Shown one piece after another: positions 25,164 through 33,291 of a DNA stretch of 53,887 nt. Source of the DNA: an uncultured Clostridia bacterium (GTDB lineage Bacteria > Bacillota > Clostridia > Lachnospirales > Anaerotignaceae); contig CALCGT010000054.1 in assembly GCA_937901125.1 (NCBI GenBank), forward strand, positions 1-53,887, written 5' to 3'. Every line of letters begins with the position of its first letter. The stretch's first letter is position 1. Both the position numbers and the translations under genes were made by a program. Below the pieces are notes generated by a model. It searched no databases and was not told the origin of the DNA. It saw nothing but the letters and a program-made list of their open reading frames with translations.

Positions 25164-25652
25164 TCATTCATCCTTTTTCTTTTTCATAGAAAGGTCATCA
25201 TCCTTGACAACAAACAAAATCAGGAATGTCAGCAAAATGACCCCTACGACCACATAGATATCCGCCACGTTGAACACAGGCCAGTCGAAAAATGTAAATT
25301 CAAAAAAATCTACCACATAGCCACGGAACACACGGTCAATGATATTGCCGATGGCACCGGAAAGTACCAACAGCAGAGACAGCCTCACAGGGATATATTC
25401 TGCTTTTTTCGGCAATGTGCGGTAGAAATAAACCAGTGCGCCGGCGATCAGCCCTGTCAGCACCAAAATAAACCACCGCTGCCCGGAAAACATCCCAAAC
25501 GCTACCCCTCTGTTTTCCACGAAGGTCAGATCCAGAAAGCCTTCCACCGCTGTGGTGTTGTGGATGGGCTTCAGGCTGCTCAACGCCCAAAGCTTTGTCC
25601 CCTGATCCAATAAGATCAAGCCTATTGTTACAAAAATCGGTATTATATTCAA
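25164..25652 (-). CDS. lspA: Lipoprotein signal peptidase (signal peptidase II)
   Basis: Membrane aspartyl protease that cleaves lipoprotein signal peptides after diacylglyceryl transfer. It has four hydrophobic segments; the two catalytic Asp lie in SGAIGNIIDRVFRGYVVDFF and in FNVADIYVVVG. The ATG at 25661 abuts the AAAGGA ribosome site with no spacing, so TTG 25652, nine nt further on, is the better start; the difference is three residues. The 25653-25829 gap holds one imperfect GC-rich hairpin (25791-25821) and no gene. Confidence 0.9.
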   Translation of the reverse strand: MNIIPIFVTIGLILLDQGTKLWALSSLKPIHNTTAVEGFLDLTFVENRGVAFGMFSGQRWFILVLTGLIAGALVYFYRTLPKKAEYIPVRLSLLLVLSGAIGNIIDRVFRGYVVDFFEFTFFDWPVFNVADIYVVVGVILLTFLILFVVKDDDLSMKKKKDE

Positions 25653-25829
25653 ATGTATCATTCCTTTCGGAAGCCTTGTCCGCTTCCCAAAATAACTGCA
25701 CAGGTGCAGTGTAATCGGCTATTAAACCGCAGCGCAGTATGTTTCGCCGTCTTCCTTTGCTTCTTCCCATAAACCAAAACGAGCCGCGGCAAAAAAATGA
25801 TCCCATTTTCTGCCGCAGCTTGTCTGTTC

Positions 25830-26309
25830 TTATTTTGTTTCCTGTGCGTTTGCTTCTTTTTCTGCAAGAATTTCGCCTTTATCCAGCAGTTCGATTTCTG
25901 CATAAAGCAGTAGTTTAATCCTTGTTTTCATCAGTTCATAGCGGTTTTCCAAAGCTGTGATCTCCTGTTCCAGCTCGTAAGATTTTGTTCTTGCTGTGGA
26001 AAGGATATCTTGGGCCTGCTGTTTCGCTTCCTTGATGATAGCCCCTGCTTCTGCTTTGGCTGCAGCTTTTGTTTCCTCCGCAGCGGATTCCGCAAAGCTC
26101 AGTGTGCGCTCGATGGATTTTTCGAGATACTTCAACCGGTCTGTATCCTCAGCCACAGTTTCTACTTTCGTTCTTTCCCTCATGCTTTCTTTGTACAGCT
26201 TTTCATAGTCCTCGTAGATATCATCCAGAAATGTATCTACTTCCTCTGGTGAATAGCCTACAGCTACCTTTTTAAAGTCCTTGGTCGCAATATCATTGGG
26301 TGTGATCAC
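25830..26309 (-). CDS. divIVA: DivIVA-domain cell division/polarity protein
   Basis: Coiled-coil scaffold that binds curved membrane at poles and septa. The N-terminal about 60 residues carry the membrane-binding DivIVA motif (ITPNDIATKDFKKVAVGYSP, then EVDTFLDDI). The remainder is a continuous Ala/Glu-rich coiled coil. The start is GTG 26309 with GGAGGG upstream. Length 159 aa fits Clostridia homologues. Follows ylmH as in B. subtilis. Confidence 0.9.
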   Translation of the reverse strand: MITPNDIATKDFKKVAVGYSPEEVDTFLDDIYEDYEKLYKESMRERTKVETVAEDTDRLKYLEKSIERTLSFAESAAEETKAAAKAEAGAIIKEAKQQAQDILSTARTKSYELEQEITALENRYELMKTRIKLLLYAEIELLDKGEILAEKEANAQETK

Positions 26310-26321
26310 GAAAAACCCTCC

Positions 26322-27119
26322 TTACACATATTTTTCGATTTCTAATCCAGTTCTGTCTTTTTTGGTTTTCCCGCCGATGCTTTTGATACGAAAACGCCCA
26401 AAGCCCCGCAAGGATACCATATCCCCTTCCTGTAACAGATGGGACGTATTTGTTACAATGTTCCAGTTGACTGTTGCTTTTTCCGCGCCGATGAGGGTCT
26501 GCACCTTGCCTCTTGCCAGGTGGAACGCTTCTCCCGCCACGGCATCCAACCGCATGGAAGCCACCGTCAGTCGCTTTGTTTCTGTCTGCCGCCGGGGTAC
26601 GACATCCACCCCCTCTGTCTCTTCTGCCACCACGGCAGTCTTGGAGACCTGCTCCAGCACAGCAGTTATGTAGGGCGAAATTTCTTCCGCCACAAAACAG
26701 ACCGCAGAATCCTCCTCCACCAGAATATCGCCCACTTTGCCACGGTCGATGCCCAGTCCCAAGATAGAGCCCAGATAATCCCTATGGCTCAGGTCCACCT
26801 GTCCGAATTTTTTGCTTTTTCTTCTGATTTTTATGATCTTGATGGGAAATTCTTCAGAAGAAAGCACTTCTTCCGCCAAAGAAAAGCCCATCATCTGTCG
26901 TTCACAATCCTCCATACCCCCAAAGAGAGTCACGTTCAATTCACGGATGCCCCGAAGCCGCTCCGCAAAACGGGCGCACTTCGCCCTGTCCATAAAGTCT
27001 GTGAAAGCAGGCTGTCTGCGTTTCATGGCAAAAATCGCCTGATCCAGTGCTTTCGCAAACAGCAGTCGTTCCTCTCCTTCCGGTACGCTTTTCAGCAATG
27101 CCTGTCTGTCCATACCCAC
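26322..27119 (-). CDS. ylmH: S4-domain RNA-binding protein YlmH
   Basis: A 265-residue protein with a divergent N-terminal domain and a C-terminal S4 RNA-binding domain (VASMRLDAVAGEAFHLARGK, then VSLRGFGRFRI). YlmH homologues (RqcP2) act in ribosome-associated quality control and influence cell division. The start may be GTG 27119 or ATG 27113; no clear ribosome site separates them. Its 5' end overlaps yggT by 28 nt. Confidence 0.87.
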   Translation of the reverse strand: MGMDRQALLKSVPEGEERLLFAKALDQAIFAMKRRQPAFTDFMDRAKCARFAERLRGIRELNVTLFGGMEDCERQMMGFSLAEEVLSSEEFPIKIIKIRRKSKKFGQVDLSHRDYLGSILGLGIDRGKVGDILVEEDSAVCFVAEEISPYITAVLEQVSKTAVVAEETEGVDVVPRRQTETKRLTVASMRLDAVAGEAFHLARGKVQTLIGAEKATVNWNIVTNTSHLLQEGDMVSLRGFGRFRIKSIGGKTKKDRTGLEIEKYV

Positions 27120-27406
27120 CAGAAGATCATCTGCACAGCACCGATCAGCAGGCCCTGTACGATACGCATCAAAATCAGGGCGAAGATGGGAGAAAAATCA
27201 AGCCCCATGCCGCCGCCGATAGGAGAACGATCGACCATATTCCTTACCGGCCCCAGAATGGGTTCTGTCATATTATACAGAAAACGACCAATGGCGCTGT
27301 TATAGCCCAGAGGGAACCAGGAAAGGATGATACGCACAAAAATGAGGATCTCCAAAAGATAGAAAAAATACCCCAATGCTTGTGTCAATAACAATTCAAT
27401 ATTCAA
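27092..27406 (-). CDS. ylmG: YggT/YlmG family membrane protein
   Basis: A 104-residue integral membrane protein with two hydrophobic hairpins and the family signature ILSWFP and PILGPVRNMVDRSPIGG. Found between sepF and ylmH in most Firmicutes; linked to division and membrane organisation. TTG 27406 is the likely start, with AAGGTGG upstream. Confidence 0.88.
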   Translation of the reverse strand: MNIELLLTQALGYFFYLLEILIFVRIILSWFPLGYNSAIGRFLYNMTEPILGPVRNMVDRSPIGGGMGLDFSPIFALILMRIVQGLLIGAVQMIFWWVWTDRHC

Positions 27407-27420
27407 TCCGTATGACCACC

Positions 27421-27948
27421 TTATCTAGCGCTCGTGCCATTCATCCAGGGCAGCAGAACGCCTTTTGTTTTTAATTCTTCTTTGAAATCGCCGGAAATAT
27501 CCACGTTTTCAGGGGCGATGATGAAAATATTGTTTGCCACACGCTGGATAGAACCTTCCAGAGAGTAGCATGTGCCGCTCAGGAAGTCCATGATGCGCTG
27601 TGCTACAGGATATTCCACCTTTTCCAGATTTACCACTACGGGACGTTTTGTTTTGATCTGATCGCAGATCTCCTGTGCGTCTTCGTAGCATTCGGGTTTG
27701 ATGATGACTACCTGCATCTGCACGTTTGTATTGATGCTGTAAACCTGAGGGTTATTGTTTTTCACAGAAGATTTGCGGGGTGCAGGTGTATAATCCATAT
27801 CACGGCCCGTATCTCTCAGACCATAGCTGGGCGCAGGTGCTTCTCTCACAGGCGCAGGGGCAGCCACATAATCATCTTCATAGTAATCGTCATCGTCTTC
27901 ATATTCGCCAAACATCAAATCTTTCATTTTGTCAAAAATCTTAGCCAC
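27421..27948 (-). CDS. sepF: Cell division protein SepF
   Basis: FtsZ-membrane linker that organises the Z ring. It has an N-terminal amphipathic helix (MAKIFDKMKDLMF), an acidic Tyr-rich linker, and the DUF552 domain from residue about 80 (VVIIKPECYEDAQEI, then VVNLEKVEYPVAQRIMDFLSGTCY). The start is GTG 27948 with TAGGAGGA upstream. Length 175 aa is usual. Confidence 0.93.
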   Translation of the reverse strand: MAKIFDKMKDLMFGEYEDDDDYYEDDYVAAPAPVREAPAPSYGLRDTGRDMDYTPAPRKSSVKNNNPQVYSINTNVQMQVVIIKPECYEDAQEICDQIKTKRPVVVNLEKVEYPVAQRIMDFLSGTCYSLEGSIQRVANNIFIIAPENVDISGDFKEELKTKGVLLPWMNGTSAR

Positions 27949-27979
27949 TGTGTGATCCTCCTAAGCTATCGTCTATTTC

Positions 27980-28699
27980 TCATCCTTTGTTGGGATAATA
28001 TCTTTCACCAAAAATACCTGTGCCGACGCGGACAATAGTCGCCCCTTCTTCGATGGCAACTTCATAGTCTCCCGTCATGCCCATGGACAATGTATCCATC
28101 TTTATATTATCAATTTTTTTACCGTTCATGTCAACCAGTAATTCTCTCATTTGACGGAAAACTTCCCTGTTTTCTTCCTGATTTTCAACAAAAGGTGCAA
28201 CTGTCATCAGCCCTCGCACACGAATATGTTCCATTTTGGAAATTTCCCTCAGCAGAGCCTCTGTATCTTCCGGCTTCACACCGAATTTGCTTTCTTCGTC
28301 TGCCATATTTACTTCGATGAGGATATCCATGACAACGCCCTTCTGAGCAGCTCGTTTTTCGATCTCTTCTGCCAACTTCAGGCTTTCTACGGAATGGATC
28401 ATATCTACCTTATCGATGATATATTTTACTTTATTTGTCTGCAAATGACCGATCAGATGCCAATGGATGCGGTCGCCTTCTGGGGTATATTCCATCATGG
28501 GTTCATATTTTTCCATGATCTCCTGCACTTTGTTTTCCCCAAGGGAAACACAGCCCGCCTTTACCGCTTCGCCAATCAGCTCCACAGGTTTTGTTTTGCT
28601 GACTGCCAGCAGCAGTACATCCTCCGCCTTTCTGCCGCTTTTTTCTGCAGCAGTAGCAATCTTTGCTTCTACTTCTCTGATATTTTCAGCTACACTCAT
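27980..28699 (-). CDS. ylmE: PLP-homeostasis protein, YggS/YlmE family
   Basis: Single-domain PLP-binding TIM barrel that buffers pyridoxal phosphate. The PLP-lysine lies in LLLAVSKTKP near residue 33. Phosphate-binding and C-terminal motifs LSMGMTGDYEVAIEEGATIVRVGTGIFG are intact. ATG 28699 (MSVAEN) has GAAGG 8 nt upstream, better than ATG 28705 or the longer frame to 28723. 239 aa. Confidence 0.92.
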   Translation of the reverse strand: MSVAENIREVEAKIATAAEKSGRKAEDVLLLAVSKTKPVELIGEAVKAGCVSLGENKVQEIMEKYEPMMEYTPEGDRIHWHLIGHLQTNKVKYIIDKVDMIHSVESLKLAEEIEKRAAQKGVVMDILIEVNMADEESKFGVKPEDTEALLREISKMEHIRVRGLMTVAPFVENQEENREVFRQMRELLVDMNGKKIDNIKMDTLSMGMTGDYEVAIEEGATIVRVGTGIFGERYYPNKG

Positions 28700-28754
28700 G
28701 TTCATTGCCTTCCTTCTTTTCAATCTTTATCATATAGACGATAGAAAGTCCAAT

Positions 28755-28798
28755 GCGACTGTCCTTGCGCAAGCAAGCTTGCACAAAGACAGTCGTGC
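28755..28798. repeat. Long imperfect inverted repeat between ylmE and the HlyD-like gene
   Basis: GCGACTGTC with CTTGCGCAAGC pairs with GCTTGCACAAA and GACAGTCGTGC. It forms a strong hairpin of about 20 bp without a T-run, in an 88-bp gap between co-directional genes. Possible processing or pause site, or a palindromic repeat unit; nothing else is evident there. Confidence 0.5.
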
Positions 28799-28811
28799 AG
28801 TCCGGGGCTTT

Positions 28812-30467
28812 CTAAAAAATGCTTTGTCCTTCCTGAATATTCTTCGCATCGGAAACGATGGTATCATAGGGCTGCAGCCCTGTGATACTGCCCGCCTTTA
28901 CGATGGCATATTCCTGGTTCTGTTCCACGATATCGATGACAACGAATTTCGCCACAGAACTATTGGCTACATAGACCCCTGCGTGGGGTTCCAGTTCCAA
29001 AAGGGAATACTGGGTGGCTGCTTCCCCTGTGCCCTGCATGATGATATCTCCCAATTTCAGAGAGCCGTTGCCCTGTTCGATATAAACGGCATCTGTATCG
29101 CTGGCAACAATGGTAAGGTCAACAAATTTGGTCTTTTCGCCGTTCACCAGCAGTACGCCCGTGTTACCCATGCTTTCTGTCAGGCAAGTTCTGGGAATCT
29201 TCATCAGGGATTTTTCCACGATGGCATCATTAGGGATCTTCAAGCCTTCCACCACAGCCCCCTCCAAGCTGAAGGAGACTGTTCTGCTCTCCATAAATTC
29301 CTCCATGTGTTCATAGCTGGAAAAGACTACCTTCGTCTGTTTTTCCCCAACCTCCAGTGCTTCCACAATGGCATTGATCTGATAGGTTTCCTCTTCCGTC
29401 ATCATATACAGCACCCTGCTGGTCTTTTGGGCTTCCCAGCCGGCAGTAGCCGTATTGGGCAAATAAGCAACAACACACCACTTATTGCTTTCCACGATCT
29501 TAAAGAGAGGGTCACCTTCCTGCACGCCCTTCGCCTTGGAAATATATTCAATCTTGCTGCTACCGATCTGCTTTTCCGTCACTTCCGCTGCCATACCGAG
29601 GTTTAGCGTCTCTTCCAAGCCATCATAGCTTAGGCAAAGGACACCTGCTTCGCTGGCGGTCAGGGCACTCTGGCTTTGAGCCAGCTGCTGTTCATAAATG
29701 TTCTTTTCCTCCGTCAGCTGAGAAAGGCTTTCAACGTTTTCTGTCAGCCAGATCTCATTTCTCTGCGCCATGAAGGAAGTCACCTGACTTTTCATGGTAT
29801 ACATATAAGAAAGATTGGACTTCATCCCCCGACCGGAATAGGAATCCACCGTACGGGTCACGTTATTTTCCAGTCTGGAGATATCTTCGGAGAAAGCAGA
29901 AAGGTCTGTTCTGGTTTTCTGGCTTTTCAAAATATCCTTATCGATCTGGTCCAGCTTGCCTTCCAGCACATCTGTAGAATTCGTATCCTTTACAGTGCAG
30001 ACCACAGCCCCCTTGGGTACATAATCCCCCTGAGAATACTGATAAAAAGGCTGCCCCGCCCGGGTACTTTTCACCACATATTCATCCCGCAGGATCAGAC
30101 CTGTGTAAATCTCCGGCATATCGATGGTGCCATAGGCCACCGTTTCCACATCAATATCCGAACGTTTGGACATCAGATTGCCGATCTGTCCCACCAGATA
30201 AATGGCGATGATGGCAAATACGATCAGCGGCATGATCATGTGGCTGCCTTTTCTTCTGCGTCTATTCTTTTTTTTCGGTGCAGGCCTGGAATTCTGCGGA
30301 TATCTATTTTGATACTGCTGTCGTTCTCTGGCCTGTCTTGCCTCCTGAACCTGCCGTTTCTGCCGTTCCTGCTGCAGACTGTAAACATTGTCTCTGGTGG
30401 GATAGCGGCTGACAGGTGCTTCCTGCCGTGGAGGTCTTTTTCTATTCCCTGAGGAGCCTTTTTTCAT
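28812..30467 (-). CDS. HlyD-family membrane-fusion (periplasmic-adaptor-like) protein
   Basis: A 551-residue membrane-anchored protein. Residues 1-70 are basic and Gln/Arg-rich and cytosolic. A single membrane span is near residues 75-95 (MIMPLIVFAIIAIYLVGQIG). The outer part has two biotinyl-lipoyl-like barrels separated by a coiled coil (residues about 170-260), the HlyD/MFP architecture. No ABC or MFS partner is adjacent, so its role is open; such proteins commonly precede ylmE-sepF in Lachnospirales. ATG 30467 follows AGGAGG. The 30468-30785 gap has two short hairpins (ACGGCATCATCCTGCCGT at 30539-30556) and AT-rich promoter-like sequence, but no gene. Confidence 0.72.
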   Translation of the reverse strand: MKKGSSGNRKRPPRQEAPVSRYPTRDNVYSLQQERQKRQVQEARQARERQQYQNRYPQNSRPAPKKKNRRRRKGSHMIMPLIVFAIIAIYLVGQIGNLMSKRSDIDVETVAYGTIDMPEIYTGLILRDEYVVKSTRAGQPFYQYSQGDYVPKGAVVCTVKDTNSTDVLEGKLDQIDKDILKSQKTRTDLSAFSEDISRLENNVTRTVDSYSGRGMKSNLSYMYTMKSQVTSFMAQRNEIWLTENVESLSQLTEEKNIYEQQLAQSQSALTASEAGVLCLSYDGLEETLNLGMAAEVTEKQIGSSKIEYISKAKGVQEGDPLFKIVESNKWCVVAYLPNTATAGWEAQKTSRVLYMMTEEETYQINAIVEALEVGEKQTKVVFSSYEHMEEFMESRTVSFSLEGAVVEGLKIPNDAIVEKSLMKIPRTCLTESMGNTGVLLVNGEKTKFVDLTIVASDTDAVYIEQGNGSLKLGDIIMQGTGEAATQYSLLELEPHAGVYVANSSVAKFVVIDIVEQNQEYAIVKAGSITGLQPYDTIVSDAKNIQEGQSIF

Positions 30468-30785
30468 GGGAATCCTCCTGTTCATTTCTTTTCAATTAGA
30501 CATGCTATTTGGCACAGCATATTCCCTCGGAATACTTACGGCATCATCCTGCCGTTTCGCATAGATCAGCGATGCTGTGGCTTTTCCCATACTAGGAGCA
30601 TGATACCATTTATCGTTTTATTATAATATATTTTTCCAAAAACGCAAACCCAAAAGCAGAACTTGTCTCTCAAAAAACTATCTTTTTCCAGAAATATGGA
30701 TGACATATCCCATCCCTCTTTGTATAATTGAAGAAACATTGAAAAAATTCTTTTTATGTCCAGTTGAACCAAAGAGGTGATTCCC

Positions 30786-31144
30786 ATGAGACTAGTCGAT
30801 ACATTCAAAAAAACAGAGACAACTACGCCATCCATCAGGTAGAAAAGGTCAAACTGCCCGATTTTGAGGAGGATCGTTTTGTCCGTCGGCATATCACCTT
30901 TTGCAGCAGGGTACAGCATGTAGGCTTCCGTTTCGAGCTGGAACAAATGGCAAAACGGCTGGAATTGACAGGATGGGTAAAAAATATGGAAAACGGCGAT
31001 GTGGTAGCAGAAATCCAAGGCTTTGAAAGCCGTATCCGCTTCCTGCTGAAATTCATGGGTTCCCTGAAACGCATCAAAATTAAGAAAATGGAGAATAACC
31101 CCCATTCTCTGAAACAGGGTGAAACTACATTTGAAATCATATAA
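30786..31144 (+). CDS. Acylphosphatase-like protein, probable frameshift near the start
   Basis: Small hydrolase fold. The core has SRVQHVGFR (phosphate loop, Gly of VQG replaced by His) and GWVKNMENGDV; the catalytic Arg and Asn are kept. A strong ribosome site (AGAGGTGA) serves ATG 30786, but that frame stops after 18 codons at 30839-30841. A -1 shift on the A7 run near 30806-30812 joins it to the acylphosphatase frame and gives a sensible N-terminus (MRLVDTFKKNRDNYAIHQV). The core frame alone has only a TTG (30764) without a ribosome site. Either an indel in the homopolymer, slippage, or a real defect. The minus-strand open frame across it is a shadow. Confidence 0.6.
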
Positions 31145-31145
31145 A

Positions 31146-31170
31146 AAAAGCGTCCATTCGGACGCTTTTT
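31146..31170 (+). terminator. Terminator of the acylphosphatase gene
   Basis: GCGTCC, loop ATTC, GGACGC and T5 immediately after the stop; A7 precedes it, so it is partly bidirectional. Confidence 0.88.
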
Positions 31171-31275
31171 CTTTGAAATACTGCAATCTTAAGAAATATT
31201 TCATTTTTTTCGCAAGAGAATTCATGTATAATTCCTATATGCCAAAAAAGGACAAAATACGAAAGGAGCGTTTTT

Positions 31276-31581
31276 ATGTCAATGAATATCTTTTGTAGTA
31301 TCGGCAGTATTCTGCTTGGCTTGCTGGCTTGGAGCATTCCCTGCTTTTCCATCGAAAAAAAGCATACCGCACATGCTGCCCACTGCACTTCTTGTATCAG
31401 CTTTCTCTGCTGTGCCATTTCTCTTTGGCTGCAGCTGCTGGAAGTCCAGTATCGTGTGCAAATTGAAGATATGATCGCAGTGATGGATACCATTGATGCA
31501 GTTGTATCTATCGCTTTCATTTTGATCGTTGGCACGATCTTCACCAATCTGCTTTCCTATAAAGCCTCTTACGAAAGATAA
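31276..31581 (+). CDS. Small membrane protein of unknown function
   Basis: A 101-residue protein with three hydrophobic segments (residues about 5-25, 37-55, 70-93) and six Cys, four of them in a central CTSCISFLCC run. It has no recognised family. ATG 31276 follows AAAGGAG, and its own terminator follows at 31587-31620, so it is a single-gene unit between the acylphosphatase and spoIVA. Confidence 0.68.
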   Translation: MSMNIFCSIGSILLGLLAWSIPCFSIEKKHTAHAAHCTSCISFLCCAISLWLQLLEVQYRVQIEDMIAVMDTIDAVVSIAFILIVGTIFTNLLSYKASYER

Positions 31582-31586
31582 TCTTC

Positions 31587-31620
31587 AGGCATACCCCTCA
31601 GGGTATGCCTTTTCATTTTT
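31587..31620. terminator. Terminator shared by the small membrane protein gene and spoIVA
   Basis: AGGCATACCC, loop CTCA, GGGTATGCCT with T-rich tail on the plus strand. It lies between convergent genes and may serve both. Confidence 0.8.
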
Positions 31621-31622
31621 TG

Positions 31623-33101
31623 TTACAAAATAATGCAGATCAGTCCGCCACTGCCCTCGTTGACGATCTTCTGCAAGGTCTCCTGTAGCTTCATCTGGGC
31701 ATCCTCCGGCATACGGTAGATTTTATTCTGCATCCCGTCGCTGACCATAGAACTGAGGGTGCGCCCGAAAATATTCAGATCCCAGATCTTTTCCGGTTCT
31801 TCCTCATAATCAGAAATCAGATGATCGATAAATTCTCTGGACTGCTCCTCGTTGCCGATGATGGGCGAAACCTCCGTTTCCACATCCGCCTTGATGAGAT
31901 GGAGGGATTCTCCCTTTGCCCGCAGCTTGATGCCATATCGGCTACCCTGCTTGAACACCTCCGGTTTTTCTAGGGTGATTTCTTCAAATACAGGCGTTAC
32001 CACGCCATAGCCCTTCCGCCGCACATCATTCAGTGCGCCGGCGATTTTATCATATTCCTGCTTTGTTTCCGAAAGCATCTTGATGGTAGAAATCAGGGCG
32101 TAATCATTTTCAATAGGCATATCCACCGTTTCGCTCAAAATCTGATAGAACAGCCCATCATCAAAATTCAGGGCGATATCCGCCGCCCCTTCCCCGGGTA
32201 GGATATGATCGGTATAGGCTTTTTTCAGGAAATCGGCATCCGCCAAGCCAGAAATAGCGTTTTCCACGTCTGCTAGTTTATCCGCCTTTTCCATGACTCC
32301 CTTCAAGGCGGCAATCATCCCTTGCTTCAGCCAATGATCCTGCTCCAAAGTTTCCACCCAGCCAGGGAAGAAGAACCGCAGCTCACGGATGGGGAATTGA
32401 TAAAGCATCTGCTCCAAAATCTTTCGGATATCCTCCGCTTTCAGCTGTGCCGCATTTACTGCCATAACAGGCACGCCGTATTTCTCTTCCATCTGGCCCC
32501 GCAAAGCCTGCGTACCTTCACTATAGGGCGTTGCCGTGTTCAGCAGGATAACAAAGGGTTTACCGATCTCCTGCAATTCCCCAACGACCCGTTCTTCCGC
32601 TTCCTCATAGCTTTCTCTGGACAGTTCCGTCACGCTGCCGTCCGTTGTCACCACCATGCCAATGGTGGAATGATCGGTGATGACCTTTTTTGTCCCCATT
32701 TCCGCCGCTTCCCGAAAAGGCATGGCATTTTCCGACCAGGGGGTATGTACCATCCGGGGCATATCGCCATCCATGTGCCCCTCTGCCCCCGGCACCAGAT
32801 AGCCCACACAATCGATCATCCGCACCCTTGCTTCGGCAGTATCCCCCAAGGAGATTTCCACCGCTTCATTGGGCACGAATTTTGGTTCTGTGGTCATAAT
32901 GGTCTTTCCTGTGGCAGATTGGGGCAGTTCATCTCTGGCCCGCTCTCTTGTATAGGTATTGGCAATATTCGGCAGCACTAGCAGGTCCATAAACCGCTTG
33001 ATGAAGGTAGATTTTCCCGTTCGCACAGGGCCAACCACGCCGATATAGATATCGCCCCCCGTCCGTTCCGCAATGTCTTGATAAATATTGAATTTTTCCA
33101 T
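31623..33101 (-). CDS. spoIVA: Stage IV sporulation protein A (spore coat morphogenetic ATPase)
   Basis: ATPase that polymerises on the outer forespore membrane as the coat basement layer. Walker A GPVRTGKST lies near residue 24, and downstream segments such as DCVGYLVPGAEGHMDGDMPRMVHTPW and VITDHSTIGMVVTTDGS are SpoIVA signatures. ATG 33101 (MEKFNIYQDI) gives 492 residues, exactly the family length, and has GGAGGAG upstream. A sigma-E-type promoter precedes it. Confidence 0.96.
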   Translation of the reverse strand: MEKFNIYQDIAERTGGDIYIGVVGPVRTGKSTFIKRFMDLLVLPNIANTYTRERARDELPQSATGKTIMTTEPKFVPNEAVEISLGDTAEARVRMIDCVGYLVPGAEGHMDGDMPRMVHTPWSENAMPFREAAEMGTKKVITDHSTIGMVVTTDGSVTELSRESYEEAEERVVGELQEIGKPFVILLNTATPYSEGTQALRGQMEEKYGVPVMAVNAAQLKAEDIRKILEQMLYQFPIRELRFFFPGWVETLEQDHWLKQGMIAALKGVMEKADKLADVENAISGLADADFLKKAYTDHILPGEGAADIALNFDDGLFYQILSETVDMPIENDYALISTIKMLSETKQEYDKIAGALNDVRRKGYGVVTPVFEEITLEKPEVFKQGSRYGIKLRAKGESLHLIKADVETEVSPIIGNEEQSREFIDHLISDYEEEPEKIWDLNIFGRTLSSMVSDGMQNKIYRMPEDAQMKLQETLQKIVNEGSGGLICIIL

Positions 33102-33143
33102 CGTGTCTCCTCCGTTTCCTTTGCAAGTGTATCCATACAATGC

Positions 33144-33172
33144 AATCTATGGCAGAAAACCGAGGAATATTC
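33144..33172 (-). promoter_or_regulatory. Sigma-E promoter of spoIVA
   Basis: On the minus strand GAATATT (33172-33166), a 14-bp spacer and CATAGATT (33151-33144). The sigma-E consensus is KMATATT-N14/15-CATACAHT, so only one core position differs. spoIVA is a known sigma-E gene. Confidence 0.8.
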
Positions 33173-33180
33173 CTTCTTTC

Positions 33181-33233
33181 GGGGAATTTGTCCCCAAACC
33201 CCTACCAAGGGAATCATTCCCTTGGACCCCCAT
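33181..33233. repeat. REP-like palindromic repeat, copy A
   Basis: GGGGAATTTGTCCCC followed by the near palindrome CCAAGGGAATCATTCCCTTGG and then CCCCCAT. A second copy with the same order lies at 43311-43347. Both are intergenic and followed by another hairpin. Confidence 0.6.
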
Positions 33234-33240
33234 ACGAAAA

Positions 33241-33275
33241 ACCCCATTTTTACAAATGTAAAAATGGGGTTTTTC
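33241..33275. terminator. Strong bidirectional terminator after the M56 peptidase gene
   Basis: ACCCCATTTTTACA and TGTAAAAATGGGGT form a 14-bp perfect stem with a 2-nt loop, flanked by A4 and T5. It ends the BlaI/M56 operon on the minus strand. Confidence 0.9.
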
Positions 33276-33291
33276 AAATAATATAATTCAA

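Noticed and set aside
30566..31225. Minus-strand open frame (219 codons) across the acylphosphatase
   Set aside because: The plus frame holds the acylphosphatase motifs, and the minus frame runs through the terminator and promoter region.
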